A DNA stretch of 64,000 nt, taken from Symbiodinium natans. Lineage: Eukaryota > Sar > Dinophyceae > Suessiales > Symbiodiniaceae. Below the pieces are notes generated by a model. That model worked only from the letters and a program-made list of their open reading frames with translations, was not told where the DNA came from and ran no database searches. The stretch is from assembly GCA_905221605.1 (NCBI GenBank), contig CAJNDS010002395.1:255001-319000 (forward strand), given 5' to 3'. The position numbers and the translations under genes are program-made. Below are positions 44,460-57,615 of the stretch, one piece after another (the first letter of the stretch is position 1; the number at the start of each line of letters is the position of its first letter).

Positions 44460-45270
44460 TGGAAATGTGCATGCCAGGAGGTCTATGATTCAACGACTTC
44501 AACGCATCCTTGGCGGGAACCCTGACGTCACCCCAAGGCCTAAGTTGTTGAACCCCCTCCTCCTAGGGCAACATAGGGCTGCGCTAGTTCAAGAGCCGTT
44601 TTGCAGACAAACTGCGACCCCCAAAGAGGGGAAGGAGGGTGCTTACAGGGGGGGCCCCCGTGTTTGCGGCTTCGAATCTGGCAAGCATCGCAAGTGCTGG
44701 ATGGGGAGCAGCCCTCAATTTTTCAGCTTCCGCCTCTTGCAGATCCTCCGGACCACATCTCCCAACTCGCTCTACTCCAGTGCCTTTGAGAAAATGCTCT
44801 CCATTCTGAAGAGAAACTCAAGGGTCCCGCAACTCCCGTATGCGAGTCCCAGAGATTCCTGGCCGCTTCGACTCCCTCAACTCCAAGATCCCCTGGCGAA
44901 AGAGGACTGAGAAAAAAGTCTCACTTTGGAAGCAGTGCTTTCTTTATGGGATCCGTTTCTGGCTGCGGCTGATTCCCCTGCCACAGTCGGGTGGCCAAAC
45001 TGGCACCCTAAGGCATGCAGTATCATGCAGACATGGCTGGTGAGAACAGTGACGTTGCGAATGGCTTTGTTGCATTGAATTTGGCACGCTGCCGGCGCTG
45101 CCATAAAGAGAATAGGAGGGCCTCCTGTGTGAAAGAGGCTTCCTCTTGATGCTGAGGGCACCCCCAAAGGTGGGATGTGATCTTGGTAAGGCGTCTAGAG
45201 ACGTCTAAGGCTACCTCGGCACCTGAGGGGGCGCTTAAGCTAGAGATGATCTTGAACTGCATGTTGCAAG
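44460..45270. other. Spacer between PPR and LHC genes
   Basis: It should hold the 5' end of the LHC polyprotein. One minus-strand segment (about 44750-44650, LQEAEAEKLRAAPHPALAML) is protein-like but has no clear LHC similarity. No plastid-targeting leader or start codon could be supported. Confidence 0.35.
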
Positions 45271-45279
45271 TCATCCATC

Positions 45280-48200
45280 GACCCAGCTCAGCAAGAAGTC
45301 TTGCAGCTGGGCCAGCACGAGCTGCGTCTGACCGTGCAGCTGGCGCTGCTCACATGCCCCAATGGCTGCCACGAAGGCGGTGGTGTCATCCCCCAGCACC
45401 TCTACCGAGGGGTGTGCTGGTGCTGTTGCGGAGTATTTTGGCGCGGGAAAGAAGGGGGGTTGCAAGCCTCGGAGCTTGCTTTGTGCCAAGAAGAGCTATC
45501 GCTTGGCTCAGTGGCGAGCGAATCCCGACCTAAAGTTCAGAACCCAAACCCCAATCATCGTGTTCCCAAACTCTGGAGTGAGCACGGCATGAAAGGTGGG
45601 TACTCAACATGTGCCCAAAGGACACAAGCCATGACGCCCGGCCTCCGAAAGAAGGCCCTAAACATGTCTCCACCCGCCTCCTCCTCCCCACGCAGCTCCG
45701 AGAGCAGCGCCAGGGCGCCCTGCCAGCTCCACCCCCGCGCGCAAGCGCCGATGCAGGCACAGAAGCTGATGAGAGTGGCCTGGAGGAGCTTGGAAGCTTG
45801 GCGCCCCCAAACCCTGCCCACCCCAAGTGCACGAACATCTCAGAGTTTCGAAGAAAGCGCCCCCGACATCCACACAGCCCAGCACAGGCGCTGAGTTCAT
45901 GAAACCACTGTTCGGACTGGGGCTTCGAAGAAGTTGGGGGTTCGCGACAAACAAGTGTAGGCTTTGCTTGCCGTGTGCGGCCAAGCTCGAAGCTACGCTA
46001 CCCTAAGGGGGCACTCTTTGGCTATGGAGCCTCTGAGAAACCTTGCGACCCCCTCCTGCCTCCAGCCCGCGAGCCCGCAGCTGGGCCAGGAGCTGCAGGG
46101 CCTCGCGCCAGCGCAGCGCTTTCTCCAGCGCGCTGCCTCAGTGTCTCGGAGGTTTTTGGGGGGCTTGGCGGGGTGTTCAAAAGCTGGCAAGGCTTCGGGG
46201 GTAATAACCTCCCCTCCCCTTCCTTATGCAACAAAAGCCTGCAATCTGGCAGGGGCCTGCGGCCTAGGCGCAGGCCGAGTTGTAGGTAACCACGTTGGCT
46301 TCAAGCGTCCCCTCCTCGGCCTGACACGCCAGGCGTGCTTGGGCCGGCTTGAGCATCTCTCGGGTTTGGAAGGGTTCACGCTTGATGCCGCTTGCTTTCG
46401 CCAAGCAGTTCGGAGGGCCCTGAAAAGAAAACACTCGATTTCTCCCTTTCCCCTACCCCTCCGACGCCTGCCGGAGCAGCTCCAAGGCCCCCTGCCAGTG
46501 CGAGCCCTTCTCGCAGGCGCTGATGGCCGCGTTACGCGCGATGACACTCCTCGGGTCGGGTCGGGCTCTCTCGGGGTTCGAAGGGGAGACGTTCCCGGAA
46601 CCCCGAGTTGGCCCAAATTGCAACTCGCCCTGTTCGTCCAAGGTGCGCCCGCACCTCTTGCTGGCACTCCTCGAAGAGGGCCACAGCCCGCCGCCACCGC
46701 CTCCAGATTACGACACGACATACACATGCTTCTCTAATTCGTATTCACCCGGTACCAAAAAAATGAACCGCTGAACCCACACCTCCTCGTGTCGAGGGCC
46801 GTGATCGCTGCTCCGTAGGAGATAGATGTGCGTTCGAGACCGCACCTGACGTGCTCAAGAGGTGCACTGTTGGACTTGGGGTTCAGGTTGTACTTTTGGG
46901 ATACTTTTGGGTGGTACTTAAGGGGTCTTCATTGCGAAGCCCGGTTCAGAAACACAAATGCAACTGGGAAACAGTCTGCAGCACCTCCAGGTTTGTATCA
47001 GGCTTCGGGCCTACTGCAGGGAATCCCAAGTAGCCTGGGAACCAAGAAAAGGAAAGCACTTTTATAAACAAGGAACCGCTCTGAAGCCCAAGACCTGAAC
47101 CGCGAATCCAAAGAAACACGCTCTCAACTGAACCCAAAAAGATCCCAGAGGTCTCAGGCACGGCCTTGTGATCCTCCGCAGCAGCTCCAGTGCACGCTGC
47201 CACTGCCTAGTCTGCTTCTGGATCTTCAGGAACTATGTGCTTTGCCTTCTTTTTCTTGATTTTTTTTTGGGGGGAAAGGAAAAGGTCTGCCCTGCCCAAC
47301 TTCTCCTGCCCAGAGTTCACCAAGCGTGGTCTCTGGATGCAAACCCACAAAGATGGTCCAAGCCGCCCACCCCGGGCGCAAGCGGAAATGGCGACATTGA
47401 AGCCTCAAAGGGCCCACAGGGTGTTCAAACTAACTACTTTCTTCTTGTACCATTTTATACAAAAAAATGTATATACATAAATATGTATATATATATATAT
47501 ACATATATCTGTGTGTGTGTACGTATGTGTATACATACCTGCGGAATTGCCATGCTCGCAAACTGATGGGGCTTAGGTATAGTGCGTGGGGGCTTTTCTC
47601 AGGCTGGCAAAGAGCTCTCTGGAAGCTGCAAGGAGAGTTGCAGCTTCTCGGTGCAAGGAATTTAGCCCAGCAGCTGGCCACCGAATGCTCCAGGTGCCTC
47701 TCGGAGAAGCCAGCAAGGAGGAGGACCTATGCATGTAGCAACTTCTGAGCCAGGGCGCTTGGTGCTTGAAGCTCCAAGAGTCTGGCCACAACTTTTTGCC
47801 ATGGGCTGCGGAGGAAGGAGGGGATGAGGGTACCAAGAACTTTTGCCGTACTGTTGTGCATGTGCTTCAGGATCTGAACCGCTGCCCGACAGAACTCCCA
47901 GCCGAAGACTCCTGCCCTGGCATCCCCAAATCCCCAACCTCCACGTCCAAACCACCGAAGTCCCAAAAGCCCTGAACTTAAAACACCAGAAGGCTTGGGG
48001 CTTGAAACTTGGCTAAGCCATCTGCTCGGTTGTCTAATTTAGGGCCACTGGTCCCTGTCACAAAGTCGCCCTTCATATCGTCTTAGAACCCGAGAAAAGG
48101 ATCCCAACCAAGACCCCCTGAGCTGAAACAGGCCGCAGCATGCTCCCAGTGCCCACAGCGGTCGCAAGCGCTGATGGCCGCGTTGTAGGTGATCGCACTC

Positions 48201-51200
48201 CTGGGATGTTCAGCAGAGTTTAAGGGGTCTCAGCCACGGTGCTTTGCCAAGTTGTGGTGGTGTTGTTGACTTGAAGAGAGATGGGCATCTCCCACAATAG
48301 GGGAACCCAGTTTACGCCCCAATCCCCTTAAAGGAAGCGGGTGCAATCTGCAACTGCTAGGCTCGCGAATGATGGGCGAATTCAGCGCTTGACATTGGAA
48401 CGGAGAGTGTTGCCAGGCTTGGCTCACATGCCTCCATGCTCCCCAAAAACCACATAGAGCCTACTCCCTCATCGATCCACAATCTCAGCGCACCGGCACC
48501 CCGAAGAACAGGAGAAGCCCCCAACTCCCACCAAAAAAACGCCAGGGATCTTCCGGCAATGGCCCTCCTCGAGCTCCCGCAGCAGCCTCGCATGAGCGTA
48601 GGGCTTCAGGCACGTTCAAAGCGGACTGATAAGCAGAGGGAATGCTTGCGGAATCGGCCAAGAGGTGCACACGCCGCACAGACTGTGGGAGCCCTGCAGC
48701 TTAAGAACTTAGAAGATGGCTTCAAACGAGACCCCTTGCAAGTCCAAGCCGCTGCAATGCACACTCCCATTGGCCGCCCTTCTCGCAGGCACTTACCACT
48801 GCGCCATATGTGACCTGCAGGGTTTGAAGGGCCTCGTCCTGAAGATCATCAGCGTTGGCCTTTTCAACCCTGATGTTCGTAGCTTAGGTTCCCCTTGAAC
48901 CCACAAAGGGAAATACAACATGTTTCGAAAAAGGTCAGGTCCGCACCCCTCAAATCACGTCCCCCAAGCTCAACCCCGCTCCCCTCCGCCTCCGTGGCCT
49001 CCAAGCTGCAGTCGCGCAGCTCCTCAGGTTCATGGTATAGGGTATTAGGGCCTAGTAGGGCATGGTAGAGGGACTTGCGGACGGCCTGCAATGTCTGTGG
49101 GCTTATGAGTTCAGCCTCCGACATTTCTCAACAGCCAACTCAACCAACCCTCATCGCGCGACTGCACCGCGAAGCCGTCTTAAGGTTTTCTCGGTTTGCG
49201 AGAAGCCCCCGCCGTCTTCTTCACACGCGACAAGGGATTCCCCACAGCAAGCCCATCCTCCAGCAGGCAAAGGGCCACCGGCCAGCGGCTGCACTTCCCG
49301 CAGGCACTGATGGCGGCGTTGTGGGTGATCACCTTTGTGGCTGTGGACTGCAGGAACTTGTTGGAACTTGTAGCTTTGGGGCTAGGCGAGCCGCCAACTA
49401 TAGGGGATCTCGGGGTTCGCGAAAGGACCTTGCCAAGGCGCGCTGCCGGTGAGCTGAAGCTCCCCAAGCTGGCGCAGCCTCGGCAAGGGGGGGAGCTCGG
49501 CAAACTCCGAACTCTCTACGAAAGCTCGCAGTGCCTTCTACAGCGCCTTATGCAGCCGCTCTGAAGTGAAGCCCGAACCGCCCAAACCAATGGCCAGGTT
49601 TTGATATAGGTGCCTAGCCACAACTCCAGTGCCTGCGTCCACTGCTCGCCCTTTTCCTTGTTTTGGGGAGGGATGTGGGGCGGGGGGGCACTTAAGGATT
49701 CTTGGGGGGCATGGATGTAGGGTGTGGGCGCAGGGAGCTGAGAGGCCGAAGCGTCAGCTTATCCGGAGGGGGTGATTAAACTTTTCTTCTGCGAAAAGGT
49801 TCCGGCGGAGGACGTCGGAGGATGGCATCCCCCCCTGAATCACGAAAACACGAAGGGCGTTTCTGCTGGCAATTGTGTGACTCCCCCGGCCTCTTCCACG
49901 ACAAAGCCTTTCTGCAGAACATAGCGCCAAAAGATATGCAACCGCCGACACTCGCGATAGCAGGAATATACCCTGCCTACCCTTTATGTATACCCTTTTT
50001 ACCCTAGAATCTAGTTACCCTACATAACCTATGTACCCTACGATCCCATCCACCTTTTCTTCCTTAGCCTCTTCCTTTCCCCCCGTTCCCTCCCCATTCC
50101 ACTTCGTCTTTTCCACCTTCGCTGTTTTGGTTTGTGGTGCGTCCTCTTACAATGTGCCGATGTTTGGCTTCTGGGTGCGTCTTCGCGTACTCCCGCGGTT
50201 GCTGCGTTCGTAGAGATCGTGATCTAGACCTCAAGAGCCATCCAAAACCGCGATGGGGAGAAAATGACTTGAGCAACATGCGCTCGCGGAGACGTCATCA
50301 GGTCTATTTGCTTGATGCACCGAGGAAGATGTACGAACACGCACTCACACGAATCGCAATCCACAACTCAAGATCCCCGCTGCGCTCACGGAGACTGCGA
50401 TCCAGGTCCGCAGGGCTCCACAAAACGCGCGCTTGAGAAAGAAGACACGAACGCACGCTCATACAGACCGCGATGTATAACTCAAGATCCCCGCAAAACC
50501 CTCAAGTATTCCCAACCTGTCGTGTTGATAGAATCTCCAAACAAATTGAAGGCTTTTATGATTGCTGACCCCCCCGAATTGGTGATCTGCCCTCTCCCCC
50601 TGAAAAGAAATGATGAAAAGACGTTTCTGAGGGGGTTGGTCGAAAACTCTGCGAAAGCAGAGGTAAGCTCAATCTAGCTACGCTAGCTCTTCCTGAAAAT
50701 GTGTTGCCAACACACGAAACAGGCGAAGCTGACTGGTCCAACTGCCTCCAGGCCACACAGGCGCCCAGGGCGGCGCGGAAGGGCCGCCGCGCCAGCTCAA
50801 GGCCGCTCGCCCGGAACCTGGGCTCCACAGCGGAGCTCGACTTGGGGACTTTTGAGGGGACTTCACTTCTTTGACTTTGAAGTTGCTTCTTGGACCTTTT
50901 TGGGGCGGAGGCCGCTTGGGGTCTTGCCGGGCTGCTTCGCAACTTGTGCGGGGCTTGGGTTTTTCAGGCACATCACGGGCACCAGCCCAGAGCTTCTCTC
51001 TTAACATCTCAAATGCATAATATCTTGGACTCTAGCGCGCCTGGTAGTTTTACACCTTAAGACACAGCAGCTCGCCCAGATCTGTGAGAGTCCTCTCTGA
51101 TGTCGGCTTACTTGTCTACTTGCGAACACAGGATTGCTTCAGGCTACGAGTATAAGGGCTCGTCGAGCTTCTCCGAGACTCTGAAGCTGCACAGATCTCC

Positions 51201-54200
51201 GAACGGCATCAGAGGCGCTCTTGCAACAGTGCCAACGCCCGTTGCCACTCTTTGCCCACCTGGCAGAGGGACTCGTCTTCGAGACCCCTGTGCTACCAGC
51301 AAATTGTGGGGAGCACCCGAAATCCCCGCAACATGCCAACCAAGCACGGCAAGAAGGAGGGGCATGGGAGCCTCCAACGCGCTGGCAACTGCCCCATAGC
51401 TGACAGCCGTTGGCTGGAGGGCCTGGGGAGAGCTCTTTTGGCACTTGGATGCACTTGGGGCTTGGAAGGTTTTGTTCTGGCTTTTCTTTTCAGTAGGGTG
51501 CCGTGCTTCTTAACTCAGGCCAAAGAGCCTCGGCTCGAAGGGTGGCAAAGGCCGCCAGGGCCTCGGAAGGGCCGTTGAATGGATTTCAGGGGCAGGTTTC
51601 TGGGTTTGGGGTGAACAACCGCGCAAAAGCCGCTGTCGGCGGTAGTGCCAGTTGCTCAGCTGCTGAACCATAGCCCTGATTGCGAACCCTCCTCAACCTC
51701 CTGTAGCCCAGCCCTACTCAGCACTACTCCGCCTGCTGCCACTCCCCGCCACGTTCGCAGGCAGTGATGGCCGCATTGTAGGTCACTTCAGATGCAGGCA
51801 CCCGGCCGGCCTGTGTACCAAAATAACCACCCGAGTCACAAGCCTAAGAACAACAAAAAGTGCGCTAAGATGCTACGATGCACAACTCTTGCAGCGAAGC
51901 CAGAGATGGCGGGAACCCATGGTCTCCAGTTGTCGGCTCGCGCCTGGAGTTCTGCCAACAGGGCCACCGCCTGCTCCCACGCCTCGCCTGAGAATCACCC
52001 AAAGTTTGCGGAACAAAACGGCTGTTGGCTTTACACCGAGGATGGGTTAGACTCGATTTGACCGTGTATGTCGCGTTGGCGTGGCTTCTTTACACCAGGA
52101 TGGGTTAGACGGTGTAGTCGCATCACGCAGCACCGGATCTCCAGACGCCTCCCCCGTCCCAAGCGCCTCGTCCACACGCGCTCAGGGCAGCGTTGTAGCC
52201 GATGGTGTCCTTCTCCAAGCGGGCCTGCGTGGCGCGGCGCCGCGCGGACCAGCTTAGGATTTCAGAGCTCATGATGTCATGCGGCTTCAGGGAGGTTAGA
52301 GCCCCTGATTTGAGTAGTTGAGGGTTGGCGCCTTGCATTTGAGATGCTGGAAAGATGCCCATGAACCGAAAAAGGAAACTTTAAATTTCATTAAAGTCCC
52401 AATACCTTGGCTACCCCAACCCCTCAACCCCAAGCCCAAGCCCCTTTCGAAAGAATTTGGCCAAAACCTCATGAACGATGAAGAAGAACAGCAACTTCCA
52501 AGTACCAACAAGCTGGAAGAAGACAGTGGAACCTGCACGAGCAGACCGTCTGAAGAGCGGCCACGGCAACAACGAAGATAGAGGCGACGACGGCAACGTC
52601 GACGATAGAGGCGACGATGGTAACGACGACGAAGGCGGAAACGATTCAAGAACGCTGCTGCATCCCAACGCTCCAGGCCAAAACCAGAGCCAAGGTGCGA
52701 CAGACACCCCGCAAAAAGCAAAACAAACAAAAAAAGTCTGGAAGGCAAGAGCAAGAGCCCGCACGACAGTATCACGCAATGCCATCGGGGCCTCCTCCAG
52801 GTCCTGCAGCAGCTGCAAGGCGGGCTGCCACTGCCCGCACTTCTCACAGGCGCTGATGGTGGCGTTGAAGGTGATCACCTCGCCAATACTGCCAGGCTTG
52901 CGCGCTTCTCTCTGCCACAGGAGGAGCGCAAACAAAGCACGCGGGGACATGTGCGGCTGCCGCTTGCTTCAGTGCTCCAGTGTGGGGTCCAAGGTGCATC
53001 CTTGCGCAGCTGTGCTTGCCGCACCTCTGCAAAAAGTGCCAGGGCCTGCAGGTGGCTGTCTCTGCTTTAAGGGCTTGCACAAGGGGGTCAGAGACGATCT
53101 GAAGCAACGTCTACTGTACGCTACACGTGTAACTTGTAACAAGTCTAGCTACGCCCACATCTTGACGCTTCGACCGGAGGCTCCAGAGTCAATCCAGAAG
53201 CTCGCGGGTGCCTGCTCCCAGTGCTCACCCTTCTCGCAGGCGCTGATGGCCGCATTGTAGGTAACTTCGTTCGCCTGCATCTTCCAAACCCCTGGCCTTC
53301 TCGCCAAATAACCCTTACACTGAGCCTTACACACCTTAAAGCTCCACCAATGCCACGCATCCCCGAAAGTCTGGGGGGCAAAAGCCTCGGCAACCCGGAA
53401 CGGCCTCCAAGCCAGCGTGCCGCAGCGATACGAGGTAGGCCAAGGCAAGCTCCCAGTTCTTGCCCCTCTCGCCTGTGAAGGGCAATTGAATTGAACTTCG
53501 GGAATGCTCAATGTAGGTTATCTGCTGCCACAACTCAAACCCCAGACTCCGAAGACGATCTGCACCTTCGTGCACCTTCGTGCACCTTCGTGCACCTTCG
53601 TGCACCTTCGTGCACCTTCCCTTCCTGGCTAATCCCAAATCTCTCGAAAACGGAGACTCACCGGGCCATGTCGCAGGCGGCGACGGCGGCAGTGTAGGAA
53701 ATGAGGTTCGGCAGCAGGGCGCAGCCGAGACCGTCCTCGAACCTTGGCAGAATTCCACAAAGAAAGCCTTCAGGGCTCGTGCGGTCTTTTGGTATTTGGG
53801 GCGTGTTGTGCATTTCTCCGTGCACGTGTACATCAGGCACGTCTGCCCCACGCAGTTCACGCTGTCTTCCAGGCGATCATTTTCGGACACGAGCCCAGAC
53901 TCCAAACCCTGCAGAACACCGCTTTTTGTGTGGGACGAACATCTGCACAACCATCGCTTCCCGAAACCGCCCCCCCCCCCAGGAGGCTGCTCAAAGAGCC
54001 TCATTGCAACTGAAAGGCACGAGGAGGGCCTCCTTTGGACTTCAGTGAGGGCTGGGAAGTGGGCTCAGGGCTTGGGGTGAATCTGAACCTGACAACAAAC
54101 CAAAACTAAAAACCTCCCCAAAACCGAAGAAGACAGAAAGGTATGAAACCACCGGGGCCCTGAACTCAAGCCGAAAACAACGCGAAGAGCCAAATCAAGA

Positions 54201-55230
54201 GGAAAAAGGCCCAGGAGACGGTCGTTTGGGGCTTCTGGGCGTTTTGGAGATGCGCCATTGAGGGCGCTTTCTCGGAACCCAAAGACTTTTCGGGTGTCTC
54301 TTGTCAGGCGTTCGATGAGATCCCCCCGGTCCTCCCATTGCTCCGCCCGCGCAGCCGCTGCCACGGCCGCGCCAGGCAGCAGCCGCGCCTCTTCGCCCAC
54401 GTACTCAAACCCCACCCCGAACCCCCTAAACCCTGAGCCTGCCTTGTAACCCCTAACCCTGAAACGCTGAGCCCTAAACAACCCCTAAAGCCTGTGCAAC
54501 CCCTGCAACCCCCGACCGGAGCACCTCGCTCCGGAGCGCCTCGAAAGCTGCCAGGGCCTGCGCAACTCACCGCGTCGGAGGATTTTGGTCTTGAGGCTCA
54601 TCTTCTGGATGCTCTGGGGCTTCGGGTTTCGGGTTCAAGGGGGTTTTGGGGGGGGGGTGGTTGATTCGGATCGCTTTACTATCTCAACCCCCAAGATGTG
54701 CACCCGACATTTCCCGAACAGCGCGCAGAGGAACCTGCTGCCACCCACCGTGCTCGCAAGCAGTGATGGCCGCAGTGTAGGTGGCTTCGGAGGCTTGCAT
54801 CCGGCTGCCCTCGCGCAGTGGTCGTAGGGCTTCGAACGGCCGGCTTGCAAAAATGAATGAAAATAGCAACGTATGTACCAAGGCTCTGACATTACTACTG
54901 GTTCCGACAAAATCCTCCTCGAATGAAAGGATGGTTCAGGTACCTATAGGGCCGAGGGAAAGTCTGGCTTTGGAAAATCACCTCGTTCAAGGCCGGGGGA
55001 AAAGTGGGCGTGCACGCTCTCCCCCGTTGTCCGCCTGGAGCTCCGCCAGCAGAACTACGGCCCAGGTCCACGCTTGGCCTCCGGCTTGGGATCTCCCCCC
55101 CACCCCCCCCTCCCCCACCCCATTTTCCCAGCCCACCCCCACCCCCAAGAAGCATCGATGCCTCGCCCACAAGCGCTGATGGCGGCATTGTATGCAATGG
55201 TGGTCCTCTCCAGGTGGGCCTTGCATTCAG
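45280..55230 (-). CDS. Pentatricopeptide repeat (PPR) gene, many small exons
   Basis: PPR proteins are helical-repeat RNA-binding proteins, in dinoflagellates mostly predicted to act in plastids or mitochondria. Minus-strand exons carry one repeat or one helix each. Clear ones: 55228-55163 (TTIAYNAAISACGRG), 55080-55020 (WAVVLLAELQA), 54809-54735 (EATYTAAITACEHGG), 54400-54320 (AVAAAARAEQWED), 53722-53662 (LISYTAAVAACDMA), 53478-53410 (KNWELALAYL), 53285-53210 (NEVTYNAAISACEKGEHWEQ), 53053-52975 (ALALFAEVRQAQLRKD), 52895-52790 (VITFNATISACEKCGQWQP), 52232-52165 (DTIGYNAALSACGRG), 51993-51915, 51797-51728 (EVTYNAAITACERGGEWQ), 51570-51510, 51275-51215 (EWQRALALLQE), 49345-49240 (VITHNAAISACGKCSRW), 48825-48735 (VTYGAVVSACEKGGQWE), 48205-48140, 46710-46630 (WRRAVALFEECQQEV), 46555-46455 (RNAAISACEKGSHWQGALEL), 46150-46055, 45785-45660 and 45405-45285. 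Limits are approximate; it could be more than one gene. No targeting leader was located. Confidence 0.75.
47455..47545. repeat. TA/CA/TG dinucleotide microsatellite
   Basis: Runs of (TA)n at 47485-47510 flanked by TATACATA and (TG)n words, within the PPR region. Intronic; no gene. Confidence 0.93.
49660..50680. other. Gene-free stretch inside the PPR region
   Basis: About 1 kb without a PPR exon. It includes a CCCTA-rich segment (about 49975-50045: TACCCTTTTTACCCTAGAA and similar) that resembles degenerate CCCTAAA telomere-type repeat. It also holds two related segments at about 50340-50430 and 50450-50520 (ACGAACACGCACTCACAC, ACACGAACGCACGCTCA; both followed by CACAACTCAAGATCCCCGC-like text). 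No coding was supported. Confidence 0.4.
53562..53621. repeat. Six copies of a 10-mer, TGCACCTTCG
   Basis: Six consecutive copies, the last ending TTCC, in the intron between the PPR exons at 53.69 and 53.45 kb. On the minus strand it is CGAAGGTGCA. The repeat is perfect, implying recent slippage. Confidence 0.97.
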
Positions 55231-55537
55231 AAGCAAAGCTACTTGGCTCAATAGGTCTCGGTAAGGACTTGGGCGCTGTACCCGACATCCCCATTTAACA
55301 CCTCTGAAGGGAGGGCCCTCATTCCCGTTTCCCTACTCGGGCCTACCGGGGTCTGCTGAGGGCCAGCGGGCGATTGCGAGTATGTTCGTACTCATGGTTG
55401 TCGATGGTGCCCGCCAATTGGTTTGTCGGGTGAGGCAGCGGGCAGCTCGTCAACGAAACAAGTATCACTTCGAACCTCCCCACTTTGTTCCTAAAACCCA
55501 ATTGCAAGGATTTACATTTCGGCACCAGCAAGCAAGC

Positions 55538-55676
55538 CAGGCAGGCAACTGTAGCGGAAAGTTGCCTGAACAAAGAAGGCCAGTGAAGCTCAGGCGGGCA
55601 ACTGCATCGGAATTTCCCCTTCATAAATCGGCAGGGCGGCTCAGGCAGGCAACTGTGCCGGAATTTTGCCTGATGG
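55538..55676. repeat. Three ~52-bp tandem copies
   Basis: Units start near 55544, 55597 and 55648. Each begins GGCAACTG and contains CGGAA shortly after; copies 1 and 3 end TTGCCTGA. The GGCAACT and AGTTGCC words make parts of it self-complementary. It lies in the spacer between PPR exons and PCP. Confidence 0.8.
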
Positions 55677-55682
55677 CCATTA

Positions 55683-55785
55683 GCTGTACTGCCTGCTGTC
55701 CTGAGCACGTCGCGTCACATGATGCGTGCCATTCTTTCCTCAAAATGTAGCAGCCCATTTGTTGGATGGGGGAACAGGGTGTTGC
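55683..55785. repeat. Diverged ~100-bp direct repeat, copy A
   Basis: Shares GCTGTACTGCCT, CGCGTCACATGATG and TCCT-AAAAT blocks in the same order with copy B at 57262-57372. Small indels and substitutions separate the copies. Confidence 0.75.
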
Positions 55786-57261
55786 TTGGTGTGGCATGGA
55801 GTTTCTGGGCCCGCTGGCAGGCCCACTGCCAGAGAGGCTCCAACGCCGGCAATATTGCTTGAATTGTCATTTGGGTCCCCTGGAAACAAATTCAGGATAC
55901 TGTTTCCAGGAAACTGGCCCGCTGTCCAAAGCCTCCAATATCCCTTGGAAGACTGTTTCAAGACAATTTTTGGAAATGGCAGGGCCTGCTGGCGAGGTCC
56001 GCTGGCGGGGCCCACTGCCCACTGGGCGGGGCCCGCTGGGCGGGGCCCTCCAACGTCCAAAATCTCGGGGAATAGCATGGAGGTAAAACTCCAGAGCAAG
56101 CAGCAGAATGCAGCCAGCACGCTGCTCGGAAACTGTGAACTTACAACTTTCAAAGGCCAGCCGCCACAGCCGGGTAAAGGCGGAGAGCGAGGCAAAAGAG
56201 CCCCGCAATGTAACTGCCGAGGCAAAAGGCCGATACTGCACAAGGTGTAATCCAGCACGTCCCAAGGCGAAGCTTGAGGAATTTCAAGCACAGGGATAAA
56301 GCCCAAGAGCAAACGCAAACAACAGCAAACACAAACAAATTCGACCGAAGCCGATGCGAATCCAAAAGAGCGACATGGTCACCCTACTACACAGATGGAC
56401 AGATCCGGCAACTGCCACTAGAGCCAGGGCAACTCGCAAAACAGAGGACCCCGTCGGAATCACTGCACAAGCACGCTCGCGCTCAGAAGAGCACGAGGAA
56501 CACGTCGAGATGACAAGCCACGACCAACCGCTTCCCGAGAAAACGACCAAAGTCTCCCCCCTCAAGAAGAACATCTGCCATCAAACGTCATCAGTGGCAG
56601 CGGGGGTTTCACCGCCGTCAAGCAAAAGCCCGGCTCCCCGTCTCAGAAACAGTCAACGGCTGGCCAGTAAGAACAGCTTGGGTAACACCGAAGAACTGGC
56701 CTCGACAAAAAGTCTCCCTAACCGCGGCCTCTCGACATCGGTAGCGCCGGGGTACATCGCTCCAAGAGCGGGAGGTTCGCCCAGGGACTTGCCCACGGAC
56801 CTCCTCCCTAAACACCTGCACTGACGCTGCCAGGGAGATGCCAGCAATAAGCTCCAGCCCACAGCACCACAGGCAGCACAAACGCTTTCACATGCACACG
56901 ACGATGCTCAATGCTATGAGCCACAACACGAATCAAGCGGAATCTGCGACGAGCCTTGAGGATGACGAAGTCAGCAAGCTGGGGCAACTCAACACCATCC
57001 ATGTCAATGACAACGCCAAGGGCTTTAAGGAAGCGGGAGTGCGAGTGCCCGACGCGAGAAGCCAGTTCACAAGCAGCAGCTGAGGAAGAAGTAGACGAGG
57101 CCACCTTGCATTTCCCAATGTCGCACGTAAACAAGCAACAGCTGTCGAAGTGGTCGCTAAGGCCCTTGGCCGCCAACAGCTTTTGTCATCGACAAACGTA
57201 ACGAGCTGAACACGAGACTGGTGGACGTAAGAACACCAAGTTGTCTGCCTGCGGTCCTCGA
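55786..57261. other. Segment between the two 100-bp repeats
   Basis: A 1.5-kb segment bounded by the diverged direct repeats. It begins with a GC-rich region containing CTGGGCGGGGCCC repeats (about 55990-56050). Several medium-length frames exist on both strands, none protein-like enough to call. Confidence 0.4.
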
Positions 57262-57372
57262 TGCTGTACTGCCTTCCGTCCTGAGAGTCGCGTCACATGA
57301 TGTGTGCGTCGCCGCTCTGTCCTTAAAATCTAACAACCCCACTTGCCCGGTGGGGAAAAAGCTGTTGTTGAG
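57262..57372. repeat. Diverged ~100-bp direct repeat, copy B
   Basis: The partner of copy A, 1.58 kb away and in the same orientation. It lies about 250 bases 3' of the PCP stop codon. Confidence 0.75.
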
Positions 57373-57615
57373 AACAGAGCGAACAACCGTTGGTATCTAC
57401 CACATACTACCACCCTCCTTCCTTCAACGACGCGCCTGCCAATCTCAAGCCATGTAACACAGCTTCAAGGCACAGCATTGTTGTCAATCGCTACCGACTC
57501 CACCAGTCTTCTGCTCTGTACAGCTCAAAAAATTAAGTTGGCAACCATTACACAGAGCTGCGGTCCTCAACAGGTCCGACAATGCGATGCAATAGCGCCC
57601 GGCCAAAAACTCTCA

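Noticed and set aside
44530-44910. Plus-strand 160-codon frame between the PPR and LHC genes
   Set aside because: No recognisable domain, opposite to all supported genes, and composition like the surrounding intron sequence.
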